Notes under the pieces: generated by a model
Told to the model about the DNA's origin: nothing
Seen by the model: only the letters and a program-made list of their open reading frames with translations
Databases searched by the model: none
Assembly: GCF_900109885.1 (NCBI RefSeq)
Contig: NZ_FOBS01000024.1
Coordinates: 1-50,024 of the forward strand
Reading direction: 5' to 3'
Length of the DNA: 50,024 bases
Origin: Syntrophus gentianae
GTDB lineage: Bacteria > Desulfobacterota > Syntrophia > Syntrophales > Syntrophaceae
Shown: piece by piece, positions 9,841 through 18,652 of the stretch
How positions within the stretch are numbered: the first letter of the stretch is position 1
How the letters are laid out: each line of letters opens with the position of its first letter
Translations under genes and position numbers: made by a program

Positions 9841-11505
9841 ATGTTCAAGAATAAGAGTCAAATAACATCGCTAAAGATTAGCACTAAATGTGTTGTGGTG
9901 TATCTCCTCTTTTTACTGACACAGGTCATCCCTGTAACGACTTCTGCATACGATACTTCGGTTGTTCCAATTGACTGGTCAAGTTTCCGAACCTACATCC
10001 CGACAGATCATTTCTCAGTGCAATTAGTAAGTGCCCTGAAAAATGCCAATAAGTATGCTGTGAATGAATGGTATGACAAAATAAAGGGCTACGCTTCCCA
10101 GTCCAGCGAATATCTTCATTTAGGGGGAACGGCTCATGACAACATCAGGCCGCCAGCTTTTGAAGCTGAGTCGTTGGCTATTTCCATCATGACAGGCATT
10201 TATGATCCTGACTACACCGGGGTAACCATCGAGGCTGCTAGGGAAATAGCATTGAAGTTAGTGAAGTCTGTAGCTTATTGTCATACCGCAAACACTCCTC
10301 AAGGATGGGGCAATGGTGTCCAGACATCACAATGGGCAGGAGTAGCGGCCTTCGCCGGTTTTCTGTTATGGGATGACTTGCCCGAAGTAGACAGGGAATA
10401 TGTCCGGAAGATGGTTGAGTATGAAGCAGAGAGATTTAACAATTTGTTGCCTCCCTACACAAATCCAACGTCCATTGAATCAGGAAACACACATGCTGAA
10501 GAGACTGCTTGGAACACAAACGCAATTGCCTTGGCCGCAGCAATGATGCCAAATCATTCAAGTTATACAAGTTGGATGCATACCCTCTGTTTATACTCGA
10601 TGCAAAGTGCAATGAGACAGATAGATGATAGTTCAAATAACGAAGTAATTAACGGTAAAGCAGTAAAAGACTGGGTTTACGGATGGGAGTTGCTCCCAAA
10701 TGGAACCCTTATTAACCACAGCATAGTTCATCCCGACTACATGATTGCTGTTGCCAATGGCAGAATGCTTGGTGCCTTTGCCCTGTCATTATCTGGTAAA
10801 GACATACCAAAAGCATTACTCTTTAACGACGACCTTATATATAAGTGTCTTGTTGATTTCAATTTTGCGGCTCCTCCGTATCTTGTACCGGGTGGAACAA
10901 TTTATTTGCGCGATTCATCAGACATCTACTACCCTGAAGGGAACGATTGGGGCTTATGCCGGAAAGCTCATTTCACAGCTATGGACTCATACGCTGACAC
11001 CTTGGGATTGGATCATCTTTCATCCTTGAAAGGTGCCTACTGGGGATCTTTGCATGTGCAACGAATTATCGAGATGCAAGAACGTTTTAATGATGGCCAT
11101 ACTTATCTGGATGCAACAGAAGATTCCTATAGTGGAAGAGAGGAGTGGGTAGCAGATTATCTTGCACGGGCTTATATGGCTCAATGGTTAAGGAATCAGG
11201 AACGTCTCACTGTAACAAACGCTTTGATTGCCGAATATGACACAGAAGATCCAGTCGTTCTGCTCAATGACCTAATCCCCTATCAATCTATTCAGGAAGC
11301 CTATGATGCCTCATCAGATGGCGCCAGCATTACGCTTCGCGGCTTAACGTATCAACAAAATCTCTTGTTGGATCGCTCCGTATCTGTAAGTCTTCAGGGT
11401 GGTTACACATCTGATTATTCCTCCCGCCCAGGTTATACTAGAATCAAAGGTTCTGTGGTCATCAGTGCTGGTACACTCGAAATTGGATATGTCATGATTG
11501 ACTAA
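9841..11505 (+). CDS. secreted (alpha/alpha)-barrel lyase-like protein with C-terminal beta-helix cap
   Basis: The protein is 554 residues with a classic signal peptide (basic start, hydrophobic VVVYLLFLLTQVIP, cleavage probably after TTSA near residue 38). Residues 50-460 are helical and rich in Trp, Tyr and His (for example NTHAEETAWNTNAIALAAAMM), resembling the (alpha/alpha) barrel of heparinase/alginate-lyase type enzymes. The last 60 residues (LQGGYTSDYSS, SVVISAGTLEI) resemble the terminal turns of right-handed beta-helix proteins. The likely location is periplasmic or extracellular, and a role in polysaccharide breakdown or modification is inference. The gene and its downstream neighbour are visibly AT-richer than the flanking ettA and cstA, which suggests transfer. 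Catalytic residues cannot be named with confidence. Confidence 0.55.
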   Translation: MFKNKSQITSLKISTKCVVVYLLFLLTQVIPVTTSAYDTSVVPIDWSSFRTYIPTDHFSVQLVSALKNANKYAVNEWYDKIKGYASQSSEYLHLGGTAHDNIRPPAFEAESLAISIMTGIYDPDYTGVTIEAAREIALKLVKSVAYCHTANTPQGWGNGVQTSQWAGVAAFAGFLLWDDLPEVDREYVRKMVEYEAERFNNLLPPYTNPTSIESGNTHAEETAWNTNAIALAAAMMPNHSSYTSWMHTLCLYSMQSAMRQIDDSSNNEVINGKAVKDWVYGWELLPNGTLINHSIVHPDYMIAVANGRMLGAFALSLSGKDIPKALLFNDDLIYKCLVDFNFAAPPYLVPGGTIYLRDSSDIYYPEGNDWGLCRKAHFTAMDSYADTLGLDHLSSLKGAYWGSLHVQRIIEMQERFNDGHTYLDATEDSYSGREEWVADYLARAYMAQWLRNQERLTVTNALIAEYDTEDPVVLLNDLIPYQSIQEAYDASSDGASITLRGLTYQQNLLLDRSVSVSLQGGYTSDYSSRPGYTRIKGSVVISAGTLEIGYVMID

Positions 11506-11611
11506 TGATGTATAACTAATTTTCCGGTAAATATTTAAGAAAATTTGTTTTTTGCTCAGTTGCTTCAGTTGAAAGAAATCCTATGGTTACTGGATGATGA
11601 AGGGGAAAAAA

Positions 11612-12538
11612 ATGGAAAGGCTAAGAGGTTACGTCTGTGGGTATGTTACAACCTGCCGGCAAGCCATTTTGTGGATCTTATCTTTGTTTTTATTGATCGT
11701 TTTCCTTCCAATGAATTTGCTTGGTGAGGATCGCCTAATTATCCGCGGTGAAAACGATAATTCGGTTTTCTCTGTAACAGACACCGGAAGCATCATGTTT
11801 GGTTCTAATATCTGGGATGCGCCAAACTACGTTAAACTATATGGAGTTGCTGAAGGAACTCAATTGGCAATTGGTCTCAACTCATTCAGTTCGAGTAGCA
11901 CTGCAGGGGCTGGTTTAACCTTGGGTTTCAGTCGAGGAACCCAAAGAGAAAAAAAATCGACAAAATATGGTGACAGACTGGGATATATACTTTTTACTGG
12001 ATATGATGGATCAAAATCTCTTGCAAGTGTTGGTTTTACAGCCAAAGTAGATGGTCCTATTTCCCTAGGCAGTGTACCCGCAAAGTTAGTTTTCGAAACA
12101 AATCCATCGGGTTACCCAAGAATAGAACGGATGGTTATTTCCTCAGAAGGTAATGTCGGGATAGGTGTATTGAAACCTACCCATCTCCTGCATCTTTCTG
12201 GTGGAGCTTATTCTGATGGACATTCCTGGCTTACCAGTTCAAGCCGTGAATACAAACAGAACATCAGAACTCTTGATGTATCCCAAGCCTTAAATACACT
12301 CCAAAACCTCCATCCTGTTGTTTTCCAATATCGGGACAACTCAATTCTTTATCATGTTGGTTTTATTGCAGAAGAAGTTTCTCCTCTTATTGCCGCAGCT
12401 GATATGAAAGGGATTGATGCAGTTGCAGTTGCTTCTATTCTTACGAAAGTCATCCAGGAACAGCAGAAGACGATTCTGCAATTAACGAATCGTATTGAAA
12501 AGTTAGAGAAAAGTATACGCCAAGAAATCAATGATTAG
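11612..12538 (+). CDS. secreted protein with C-terminal peptidase S74 intramolecular chaperone domain
   Basis: The 308-residue protein has an N-terminal hydrophobic export segment (AILWILSLFLLIVFLPMNLLG), a beta-rich Gly/Ser middle and a C-terminal S74 domain from about residue 210. The domain shows SSREYKQNIRTL, then VGFIAEEV, and ends in a coiled coil (QQKTILQLTNRIEKLEKS). S74 domains trimerise phage tail spikes and surface fibres and then cleave themselves off at the Ser of the SSREYK motif. Here the passenger looks like a secreted or surface fibre rather than a phage tail, since no phage genes are nearby. AAGGGG six bases before 11612 favours this ATG over the in-frame ATG at 11594. Composition is AT-rich like the preceding gene. 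Confidence 0.75.
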   Translation: MERLRGYVCGYVTTCRQAILWILSLFLLIVFLPMNLLGEDRLIIRGENDNSVFSVTDTGSIMFGSNIWDAPNYVKLYGVAEGTQLAIGLNSFSSSSTAGAGLTLGFSRGTQREKKSTKYGDRLGYILFTGYDGSKSLASVGFTAKVDGPISLGSVPAKLVFETNPSGYPRIERMVISSEGNVGIGVLKPTHLLHLSGGAYSDGHSWLTSSSREYKQNIRTLDVSQALNTLQNLHPVVFQYRDNSILYHVGFIAEEVSPLIAAADMKGIDAVAVASILTKVIQEQQKTILQLTNRIEKLEKSIRQEIND

Positions 12539-12623
12539 AGTCATGTCATCATTAAATCCCACATACTCAATCATTTGCATTAAGATAGTCGTTTAAAATT
12601 ATTTTTTTGAAAGGATAAATTCC

Positions 12624-14465
12624 GTGAGCGTCTTATATCTACTGATCGGCAGTTTATGTGCATTTGCACTGGCTTACCGGTATTATGCCGCTTTCATCGC
12701 CGCCAGGGTCCTTCAACTGGATGACCGGAACATCGCCCCTTCCGTTTTATGCAATGACGGCCAGAACTACGTTCCCACCAACAAGTGGGTCGTTTTCGGC
12801 CATCACTTCGCCGCCATTGCCGGAGCAGGCCCGCTGATCGGACCCGTCCTGGCCGCGCAGTATGGATGGGGGCCCGGCTTTTTCTGGATCCTTCTGGGCT
12901 CCGTTTTTGCCGGCTGCGTCCATGACATGATCATCCTTTTTGCCTCTTACCGCCACGAGGGCCAATCGCTGTCCGTCATTGCGGAAAAGGATGTCAGCAA
13001 ACTCACGGGCGCCGTTACGGCGGTCGTCATTCTCTTCATCATCCTGGTCGCCCTGGCCGGGTTGGGCGTCGCCGTCGTCAATGCCCTGTTCAACAACCCC
13101 TGGGGGGTTTTCTCCATCGGCATGACGATCCCGATTGCAATGGCCATCGGCGTCTACATGTTCAAGATTCGACCGGGCGCCATTCTGAGCGGATCCATTG
13201 CCGGGGTCACCCTTGTCTGCACAGCCGTTTTCCTGGGCCCCTATATCGCAGATTCAGCCATGGCCGGCTGGTTTACCTTTGACAAGAAGCAGATGTCCAT
13301 CCTGCTGCCGATCTACGGGTTCTGCGCCGCCGCCATTCCCGTGTGGCTCCTCCTCGCCCCCCGGGATTATCTCAGCACCTTCATGAAAATAGGCGTCGTC
13401 GGCGCTCTGGCCATCGGCCTGCTCTTCGTCAATCCCACCATCAAGATGCCCTTGCTGACAGACTTTATCCACGGCGGAGGTCCCATCATCCCCGGTCCCT
13501 GGTGGCCCTATGTGTTCATTACCATTGCCTGCGGCGCCATTTCCGGATTCCACTCCCTGATCGGCTCCGGAACGACCCCGAAAATGATCGAACGGGAAAC
13601 AGAAATTCCCATGATCAGCTATGGCGCCATGCTGACGGAAGCCTTCGTGGCCATGATGGCCCTCTTTGCCGCCGTGACCCTGATCCCAGCGGATTATTTC
13701 GCCATCAACACCGCTGCCGCAGTCTTCAAGAAATTGAACATGGAGGTCGTCGACCTGCCGTCCCTGAGTAAGCTTGTCGGACTGGATGTAGCCCACCGGC
13801 CCGGCGGCGCCATTTCCCTGGCCGTCGGCATGGCCCACATCTTCTCCAATATCGGCGAAGGGCTCCGGCATACGATGAAGTACTGGTTCCAGTTCATCAT
13901 CATGTTCGAGGCCCTCTTCATCCTGACAACCATCGATGCCGGCACCCGGGTGGCCCGCTACATCCTCCAGGACATCCTCGGGTATGTCTACAAACCGCTG
14001 AGCAGAAAGGACTGGATACCAGGCGCCGTTCTAACGAGCGCCCTCGTCTCCCTGGCCTGGGGCTATATGCTCTATACCGGAGACGTTTCCTCCATCTGGC
14101 CCATGTTTGGGGCCACGAACCAGACCCTGTCCGCGTTGGCTCTGGCCATCGGAACCACGATCATCCTGCGGATCGGCCGGAAAAAGGTCTACGCCCTGAT
14201 CACCTTAGTCCCCTGTGTCCTGATCACGGTCACGACCCTTGCTGCCGGATACATGAATATTCAGACCTATGCAACCAAAGGTCAGCTGCTGAATCTCTGG
14301 CTCAGCGTCGCCATTATTGCTCTCGTTTTGATCATCATCGCCGACAATATCCGGGTTTGGCTGAAGCTCCTTCGCACAGACACGCCCATTGGAATGAACG
14401 ACGACCGGAAGCAGATCTACTGCCCCATTGTTCCTGCGGGCGCCCCGCCGGATGCAAGACCCTGA
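12624..14465 (+). CDS. cstA: carbon starvation protein A family transporter (CstA)
   Basis: CstA proteins are many-helix inner-membrane transporters implicated in pyruvate or peptide uptake. The 613-residue product is dominated by hydrophobic segments and carries the family hallmark NYVPTNKWVVFGHHFAAIAG near residues 48-68, followed by GPVLAAQYGWGPGFFWILLG. Further family motifs are SGFHSLIGSGTTPKMI and MFGATNQTLSALALA. The start is GTG with GAAAGGAT seven bases upstream. Composition returns to the GC-rich core type here. A small flavoprotein gene follows 15 bases later, so the two are probably co-transcribed. The substrate in this organism is not deducible. Confidence 0.93.
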   Translation: MSVLYLLIGSLCAFALAYRYYAAFIAARVLQLDDRNIAPSVLCNDGQNYVPTNKWVVFGHHFAAIAGAGPLIGPVLAAQYGWGPGFFWILLGSVFAGCVHDMIILFASYRHEGQSLSVIAEKDVSKLTGAVTAVVILFIILVALAGLGVAVVNALFNNPWGVFSIGMTIPIAMAIGVYMFKIRPGAILSGSIAGVTLVCTAVFLGPYIADSAMAGWFTFDKKQMSILLPIYGFCAAAIPVWLLLAPRDYLSTFMKIGVVGALAIGLLFVNPTIKMPLLTDFIHGGGPIIPGPWWPYVFITIACGAISGFHSLIGSGTTPKMIERETEIPMISYGAMLTEAFVAMMALFAAVTLIPADYFAINTAAAVFKKLNMEVVDLPSLSKLVGLDVAHRPGGAISLAVGMAHIFSNIGEGLRHTMKYWFQFIIMFEALFILTTIDAGTRVARYILQDILGYVYKPLSRKDWIPGAVLTSALVSLAWGYMLYTGDVSSIWPMFGATNQTLSALALAIGTTIILRIGRKKVYALITLVPCVLITVTTLAAGYMNIQTYATKGQLLNLWLSVAIIALVLIIIADNIRVWLKLLRTDTPIGMNDDRKQIYCPIVPAGAPPDARP

Positions 14466-14480
14466 GGGGGGGGGAACAGG

Positions 14481-15077
14481 ATGAAGATTCTGGCCATCGT
14501 GGGAAGCTACCGTAAAGGCGGCATTGTAGACAGGGCTGTTGACGAGATTCTCGCTTCGGCCAGCAAAGAAGGTGCCGAAACGAAAAAGATTTACCTGATT
14601 GACCAGACCATTAAATTCTGCACCAATTGCCGGTCCTGTTCGCAGCAGCCGGGACAGGACCGGGGACGGTGCATTCTTGCCGATGACATGAATGCCCTTT
14701 TAGAAGGCATCGAAGGTGCAGACGCCATTGTCCTCGGTTCCCCCATGAATTTCTGGACGGTTACAGCCGTCATGAAGACGTTCATTGAACGTCTGATCTG
14801 CTTTTCCTATTGGCCCTGGGGCGCCCATGCTCCGCGCATCAGAAACAAGCGGAAACGAAAACGCGCCGTTCTGGTCGCCTCTTCCGCCGCCCCTGCCCTT
14901 CTGGCCAGATTATCGAGCCGGATGATCAAACTCCTCAAGATTGCCGCAGGTCTCCTTGGCGCCAAAACGGTCGGCATACTCTTTATCGGCCTCGCCTCCG
15001 GGAAGGAACATCAGGAGATAGGCGAGCGATACCGAAGGAAAGCACGCACCCTTGGGATAAAACTGGCCTCATCCTGA
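14481..15077 (+). CDS. flavodoxin-fold NAD(P)H-dependent FMN reductase / iron-sulfur flavoprotein-like
   Basis: The 198-residue protein begins with the FMN-binding flavodoxin fold (MKILAIVGSYRKGGIVD, with the phosphate loop around residues 8-16). It has a cysteine cluster at about residues 48-52 (CTNCRSC) and later LGSPMNFWTVTAVMKTFIERL, the second FMN-contact motif. Compact CxxCxxC clusters near this position occur in iron-sulfur flavoproteins of anaerobes, so an Fe-S cluster is possible. The likely role is small-molecule or flavin reduction in the cytoplasm. It sits directly after cstA (15-base gap). The C-terminal third is rich in Arg and Lys. Confidence 0.75.
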   Translation: MKILAIVGSYRKGGIVDRAVDEILASASKEGAETKKIYLIDQTIKFCTNCRSCSQQPGQDRGRCILADDMNALLEGIEGADAIVLGSPMNFWTVTAVMKTFIERLICFSYWPWGAHAPRIRNKRKRKRAVLVASSAAPALLARLSSRMIKLLKIAAGLLGAKTVGILFIGLASGKEHQEIGERYRRKARTLGIKLASS

Positions 15078-15132
15078 TGATTCCAGCCTCCTTGATCCAT
15101 TGAATCGCTCTGCCCTGCAGGGCGAGAGGAAT

Positions 15133-15303
15133 TCAAGGTACAGGGGTAACCTTATCCGCCATTTCAAAGGCTCTATTGGACAATTCCCCCATCACGACAC
15201 AGGTTTTCTTCCAGATTTCCTGACAGATTCTCCCCAGAGGCATAGCCCTTCTCCATTTCCATGGAAAAATTGTGAAACCAACTCCTGGTTCTGAAATTTT
15301 CAT
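15133..15303 (-). CDS. possible small gene, 56 aa, unknown function
   Basis: The minus strand of the cstA-nuo gap holds an uninterrupted 56-codon frame, starting MKISEPGVGFTIF and ending FEMADKVTPVP. Its amino-acid mix is protein-like (WKWRR, CQEIWKKTC, MGELSNRAF), while the opposite strand reads poorly. A TATAAT string lies about 12 bases upstream of the ATG on that strand, but no clear ribosome-binding site is present. I do not recognise a family. It may be a small gene or the intact tail of a decayed one. Confidence 0.35.
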   Translation of the reverse strand: MKISEPGVGFTIFPWKWRRAMPLGRICQEIWKKTCVVMGELSNRAFEMADKVTPVP

Positions 15304-15541
15304 ACACCATTATTATAAATTTCCGCCGTAAATGAGTTGCATTCATATTTTCAAATTATATTTACACATCTATATCTATCCTATATTACACATAAACATT
15401 CAATGCTATTACGAACATACTCCTTCATGATCCCGTATACCCCTCCTTTTATCTAATCAATTATGAGTGCCATTCATTTATTTCTTGACTATGCGGTGTT
15501 TATACTGTAGCCATATAAGAAACAGTTCGTAAGAGGTCATT
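15304..15541. other. AT-rich leader region of the nuo operon
   Basis: This 238-base stretch is strongly AT-rich compared with its flanks and has no convincing gene. It must contain the nuo promoter. TTGACT (15485-15490), TATACT (15501-15506) and TATAAG (15514-15519) occur close to nuoA, but none of these pairs has a standard 16-18 base spacing, so I do not assign a promoter. TAAGAGG lies about 6 bases before the nuoA ATG. Confidence 0.5.
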
Positions 15542-15898
15542 ATGTTGCTCAATTATTTGCCCGTCGCCATTTACCTGCTGATCGCAATCGGCTTCGGCGC
15601 CGTCGTTGTTTTTTTGTCTTCGCTCCTGGGGCCGAAAATGCCCGGCAAGGTCAAACTTGAGACCTACGAATGCGGGATGGAGCCGATCGGCCCCAATCGG
15701 CTCCGCACCTCCATAAAATTCTATGTCATCGCCATGCTTTTCATCATCTTCGATATTGAGGCGGTGTTCCTCTACCCCTGGGCGGTGGTTTTCAAGGAGC
15801 TGAAAATTTTCGGCCTTGTGGAAATGGGAATCTTTATCGCCATTCTGTTCGCCGGCCTGGCCTATGTTTGGCGGAAGGGGGCGCTGGAATGGGATTAG
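15542..15898 (+). CDS. nuoA: NADH-quinone oxidoreductase subunit A
   Basis: NuoA is a three-helix membrane subunit at the junction of the peripheral and membrane arms of complex I, next to the quinone channel. The 118-residue product has three hydrophobic helices (about 5-30, 60-82, 88-110), the loop motif YECGMEP (residues 42-48) and [12 protein letters not shown], both strongly conserved in the family. It opens a plus-strand operon and its last ten bases overlap nuoB. AAGAGG precedes the ATG. Confidence 0.96.
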   Translation: MLLNYLPVAIYLLIAIGFGAVVVFLSSLLGPKMPGKVKLETYECGMEPIGPNRLRTSIKFYVIAMLFIIFDIEAVFLYPWAVVFKELKIFGLVEMGIFIAILFAGLAYVWRKGALEWD

Positions 15899-16401
15899 AA
15901 ACGGCTTTGGGCGATAAATTCGGGGAAGGGATTGTGATCACCTCCCTGGAGAAGGCGATCAACTGGTCTCGCAAGAGTTCCTTATGGCCGTGCTCCTTCG
16001 GCCTGGCCTGCTGCGCCCTGGAGATGATCGATGCGGTCCTGTCGCCTTATGATCTGGCCCGCTTCGGCATGGAGGTCTTCCGGCCCTCGCCCCGCCATGC
16101 GGATCTCATGATCGTGGCGGGAACGGTCACGAAAAAGATGCTTCCCGCCGTCGTGAGGATTTACGAGCAGATGGCGGATCCCAAGTGGGTCATTGCCATG
16201 GGAGCCTGTGCTTCCACGGGAGGGGTATTTCGCACCTACTCCGTGGTGCAGGGAATCGATCAATATATCCCCGTCGATATGTACATCCCCGGCTGCCCGC
16301 CGCGTCCGGAGGCGCTGATCGACGGCATTCTCAAGCTGCACGACCGGATTATGCAGGAAAAGCCCCTGCATTCCCGGAGAATTCCTTTCAGGGAGCCATA
16401 A
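15889..16401 (+). CDS. nuoB: NADH-quinone oxidoreductase subunit B
   Basis: NuoB carries the N2 [4Fe-4S] cluster that passes electrons to quinone. The 170-residue product shows the four expected ligands: Cys41 and Cys42 in GLACCALEM, Cys107 in MGACAST and Cys136 in PGCPPRPE. The frame is open a little further to a TTG at 15868, but the ATG at 15889 has GGAAGGGGG eight bases before it and overlaps the nuoA stop, the usual arrangement. All cluster ligands being intact argues that this complex is redox active even though NuoE, NuoF and NuoG are not encoded here. Confidence 0.96.
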   Translation: MGLETALGDKFGEGIVITSLEKAINWSRKSSLWPCSFGLACCALEMIDAVLSPYDLARFGMEVFRPSPRHADLMIVAGTVTKKMLPAVVRIYEQMADPKWVIAMGACASTGGVFRTYSVVQGIDQYIPVDMYIPGCPPRPEALIDGILKLHDRIMQEKPLHSRRIPFREP

Positions 16402-16404
16402 CCT

Positions 16405-16863
16405 ATGACGGACACAGTGAAACTTCAAAACAAATTTCCAAACGGAATTCTGAATATTGATGAATTCAGCGATGAGGTCAGTGTTACGCTGAAAGGCGAG
16501 GCACTGCTTCCGGTATGCACATTCCTGAGGGATGATCCTGAATATGCCTTTCGCTTCCTGGTGGACGTAACCGCTGTTGATTATGAAGGCAGGACACCCC
16601 GTTTCGTTGTTGTTTATCACCTGCTGTCCCAGGAGCGAAAAGAGAGAATGCGTCTCAGGGTCCCCCTGGAGGGAGAGAATCCGGAAATTGAAACCGTTAC
16701 GAAAGTCTGGCCGACGGCGGACTGGCATGAGCGGGAAACTTATGACCTCTTCGGCATTACGTTTCTGCACCATCCCGACCTGCGCCGCATTCTCCTGCCC
16801 GATTCCTGGGACTGCCATCCTCTGAGGAAGGATTATCCCCTGGAAGGCAGAGGCGAATTGTAA
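16405..16863 (+). CDS. nuoC: NADH-quinone oxidoreductase subunit C
   Basis: NuoC is a cluster-free peripheral subunit that packs against NuoD. The 152-residue protein has the family signature WHERETYDLFGI (about residues 111-122) followed by HPDLRRILLPDSW and HPLRKDYPLEG at the C-terminus. It is a stand-alone short NuoC, not a NuoCD fusion as in enterobacteria. The gene starts 3 bases after nuoB. Downstream, 117 bases and a small unknown gene separate it from nuoD, which is unusual because nuoC and nuoD are normally adjacent. Confidence 0.95.
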   Translation: MTDTVKLQNKFPNGILNIDEFSDEVSVTLKGEALLPVCTFLRDDPEYAFRFLVDVTAVDYEGRTPRFVVVYHLLSQERKERMRLRVPLEGENPEIETVTKVWPTADWHERETYDLFGITFLHHPDLRRILLPDSWDCHPLRKDYPLEGRGEL

Positions 16864-16980
16864 CGGCGCCACCGGTAGGCCGGCCGGGTGGAATCGAAAA
16901 TACGGCAACACAAAGAGATAAAAACAGAAGCAAAAACGTCATCACCCCCCTGGATGGACAGGGTATAAGGAGCAGATCTT

Positions 16981-17298
16981 ATGAATATCACCGAACAACT
17001 GGGAAGCAAGAGCATCGAGGAACTGCATGAAATCAATCGCCAGCTCACAACGCTCATTCGGGATAAGGAAAGGGAACGGGAAAGAGAGGCGCGAGGGCAG
17101 TTCGCCATTGGCGACCGGATCTGGTTTCGTCGGACCAAAAGCAGCGAGATCATTCATGGAATTGTGGAGGGGATCAACCAGAACACCTTGAAGATAAAAA
17201 AAATCGGCACTCACGTTCGCTGGGCCGTATCTCCATCCCTGTGCCACAAAGATTTTGAGGGACTCTTTCGCAGTTCCGACCAGGTTCGATCATGGTAG
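16981..17298 (+). CDS. small coiled-coil / SH3-like protein of unknown function within nuo operon
   Basis: The 105-residue protein lies between nuoC and nuoD and overlaps the nuoD start by 7 bases, with AAGGAG eight bases before its own ATG, so it is clearly expressed with the operon. Residues 8-40 form a charged amphipathic helix or coiled coil (INRQLTTLIRDKERERER). Residues 41-95 (FAIGDRIWFRR, IVEGINQNTLKIKK, VRWAVSPSLC) look like a small beta-barrel of the SH3/KOW type, a fold common in nucleic-acid- or protein-binding modules. No Fe-S ligands or membrane helices are present. It is not a standard complex I subunit. It may be an assembly or regulatory factor, or an unrelated insertion. Confidence 0.7.
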   Translation: MNITEQLGSKSIEELHEINRQLTTLIRDKEREREREARGQFAIGDRIWFRRTKSSEIIHGIVEGINQNTLKIKKIGTHVRWAVSPSLCHKDFEGLFRSSDQVRSW

Positions 17299-18431
17299 AA
17301 ACGGACAGCAAGCTCCCCGAAGAGAGACTATTGAGGGGAAAGACTGAAACGATGGAAGTGAACTTCGGGCCTCAGCATCCGTCCACGCACGGCGTCTTCC
17401 GGGCGGTGGTGGAGCTGGACGGGGAAACCGTGGTCAAGGTGGTCCCCCATCTCGGGTTTCTCCACCGCGGGATCGAAAAGCTTGCCGAACATCGTACCTA
17501 TTCCCAGATCATTCCCTTGACGGACAGGCTGGACTACATGGCCGGGGCGTCCAACAACCTGGGATACTGCCTTGCGGTGGAGAAACTCCTCAAGATCGAA
17601 GCGCCCCCCCGCGGTCAGTTCATCCGGGTGATTCTCACCGAACTCAGCCGGATCTCCAGTCATCTCTTCTGGGCCGGGGCCAACGCCCACGATCTCGGGG
17701 CCATGACCCCTTTCTTCTATATGTGCCGGGAACGGGAGCAGATTCTCTTTCTACTTGAACGAGCCACCGGTGCCCGTCTCACGCCCTCCTTTTTCCGTAT
17801 CGGCGGCGTGGCGCTGGACCTGCCTCCCGAATTCGCCGATGAATGTCATAATTTCGTGGAAGCCTTTCCCGGGCGCGTCGATGAGTACGAAACCCTTCTG
17901 ACGGAAAACCCGATCTGGAAGAGCCGCACGCAGGGCGTAGGGTATCTTCCGGCAAAGGACTGCATCGCCCTGGGCGTTTCCGGCCCCATGGCACGCGCCT
18001 CGGGCATCAACTGGGATCTGCGGAAAGATATGCCCTATTCGGGTTATGAGAAGTTCTACTTCCAGGTTCCCGTCTATTCGGGCTGCGATGCCTACGACCG
18101 CTACCGGGTCCGCATCATGGAAATGCGTCAGAGCTGCGAGATCGTCCGCCAGGCCCTGGAAGGATTGCCCGAAGGGGAACATAGCGTTCCCGTAAAAGCG
18201 AACCTGAAGCCGCCGGCAGGAGAAGTCTATATGGCGATTGAGGCCCCCCGGGGCGAACTCGGTTTCTATCTGGTCAGCGACGGTTCTGCCTCGCCTTACC
18301 GGCTGAAGATCCGCCCCCCGACCTTCGTCAACCTGCAGGCCTTCCCCAGGATGAGCGAAGGCGGACTGTTCTCCGATATGGTGGCAGCCCTGTCCAGCAT
18401 CGATCTGGTCCTCGCCGAGGTGGACCGCTGA
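17292..18431 (+). CDS. nuoD: NADH-quinone oxidoreductase subunit D
   Basis: NuoD is the 49-kDa-type subunit that shapes the quinone site together with NuoB. The 379-residue product has the N-terminal FGPQHPSTHGVFR motif (residues 25-37; the His-bearing quinone loop), HLGFLHRGIEK, DRLDYMAG and the C-terminal APRGELGFYLVSDG and RPPTFVNLQ motifs. The ATG at 17292 overlaps the preceding small gene; an alternative ATG at residue 21 lies right before the conserved region. After the stop comes a 221-base gap with a strong hairpin, where nuoE, nuoF and nuoG would be found in the standard order. Confidence 0.96.
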   Translation: MVETDSKLPEERLLRGKTETMEVNFGPQHPSTHGVFRAVVELDGETVVKVVPHLGFLHRGIEKLAEHRTYSQIIPLTDRLDYMAGASNNLGYCLAVEKLLKIEAPPRGQFIRVILTELSRISSHLFWAGANAHDLGAMTPFFYMCREREQILFLLERATGARLTPSFFRIGGVALDLPPEFADECHNFVEAFPGRVDEYETLLTENPIWKSRTQGVGYLPAKDCIALGVSGPMARASGINWDLRKDMPYSGYEKFYFQVPVYSGCDAYDRYRVRIMEMRQSCEIVRQALEGLPEGEHSVPVKANLKPPAGEVYMAIEAPRGELGFYLVSDGSASPYRLKIRPPTFVNLQAFPRMSEGGLFSDMVAALSSIDLVLAEVDR

Positions 18432-18495
18432 ACCCCTGCTGCCTTTTGCGTTTTACTTTGTTGTTTCGACGTCGCCCCGGACGTCTTCTCAATAC

Positions 18496-18564
18496 AACAG
18501 CGTCATCCTCCTCCCGCCAGGGCATTCTTTCTTTAAGGAACCCTGGCGGAAGACGCTGTTTTTT
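18496..18564 (+). terminator. intrinsic terminator between nuoD and nuoH
   Basis: Two nested perfect stems are visible: AACAGCGTC (18496-18504) pairs with GACGCTGTT (18552-18560), and CCGCCAGGG (18514-18522) pairs with CCCTGGCGG (18541-18549). There is an 18-base loop, and a run of six T residues ends the structure (18559-18564). The internal bulge is 9 bases on one side and 2 on the other. This is a strong rho-independent terminator shape in the middle of an otherwise co-directional operon. Confidence 0.75.
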
Positions 18565-18652
18565 ATAGGAAATAACGCTCGGTCTGAACGGAGACAGGAG
18601 AGAGCAAAACTTTCTCCATGCTGAATCCTCAAGGAAGGAAGACTTTACGATC

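Noticed and set aside
15485-15519. TTGACT with TATACT or TATAAG as nuo promoter
   Set aside because: Spacings are 10 and 23 bases, outside the usual range; kept only as a description of the region.
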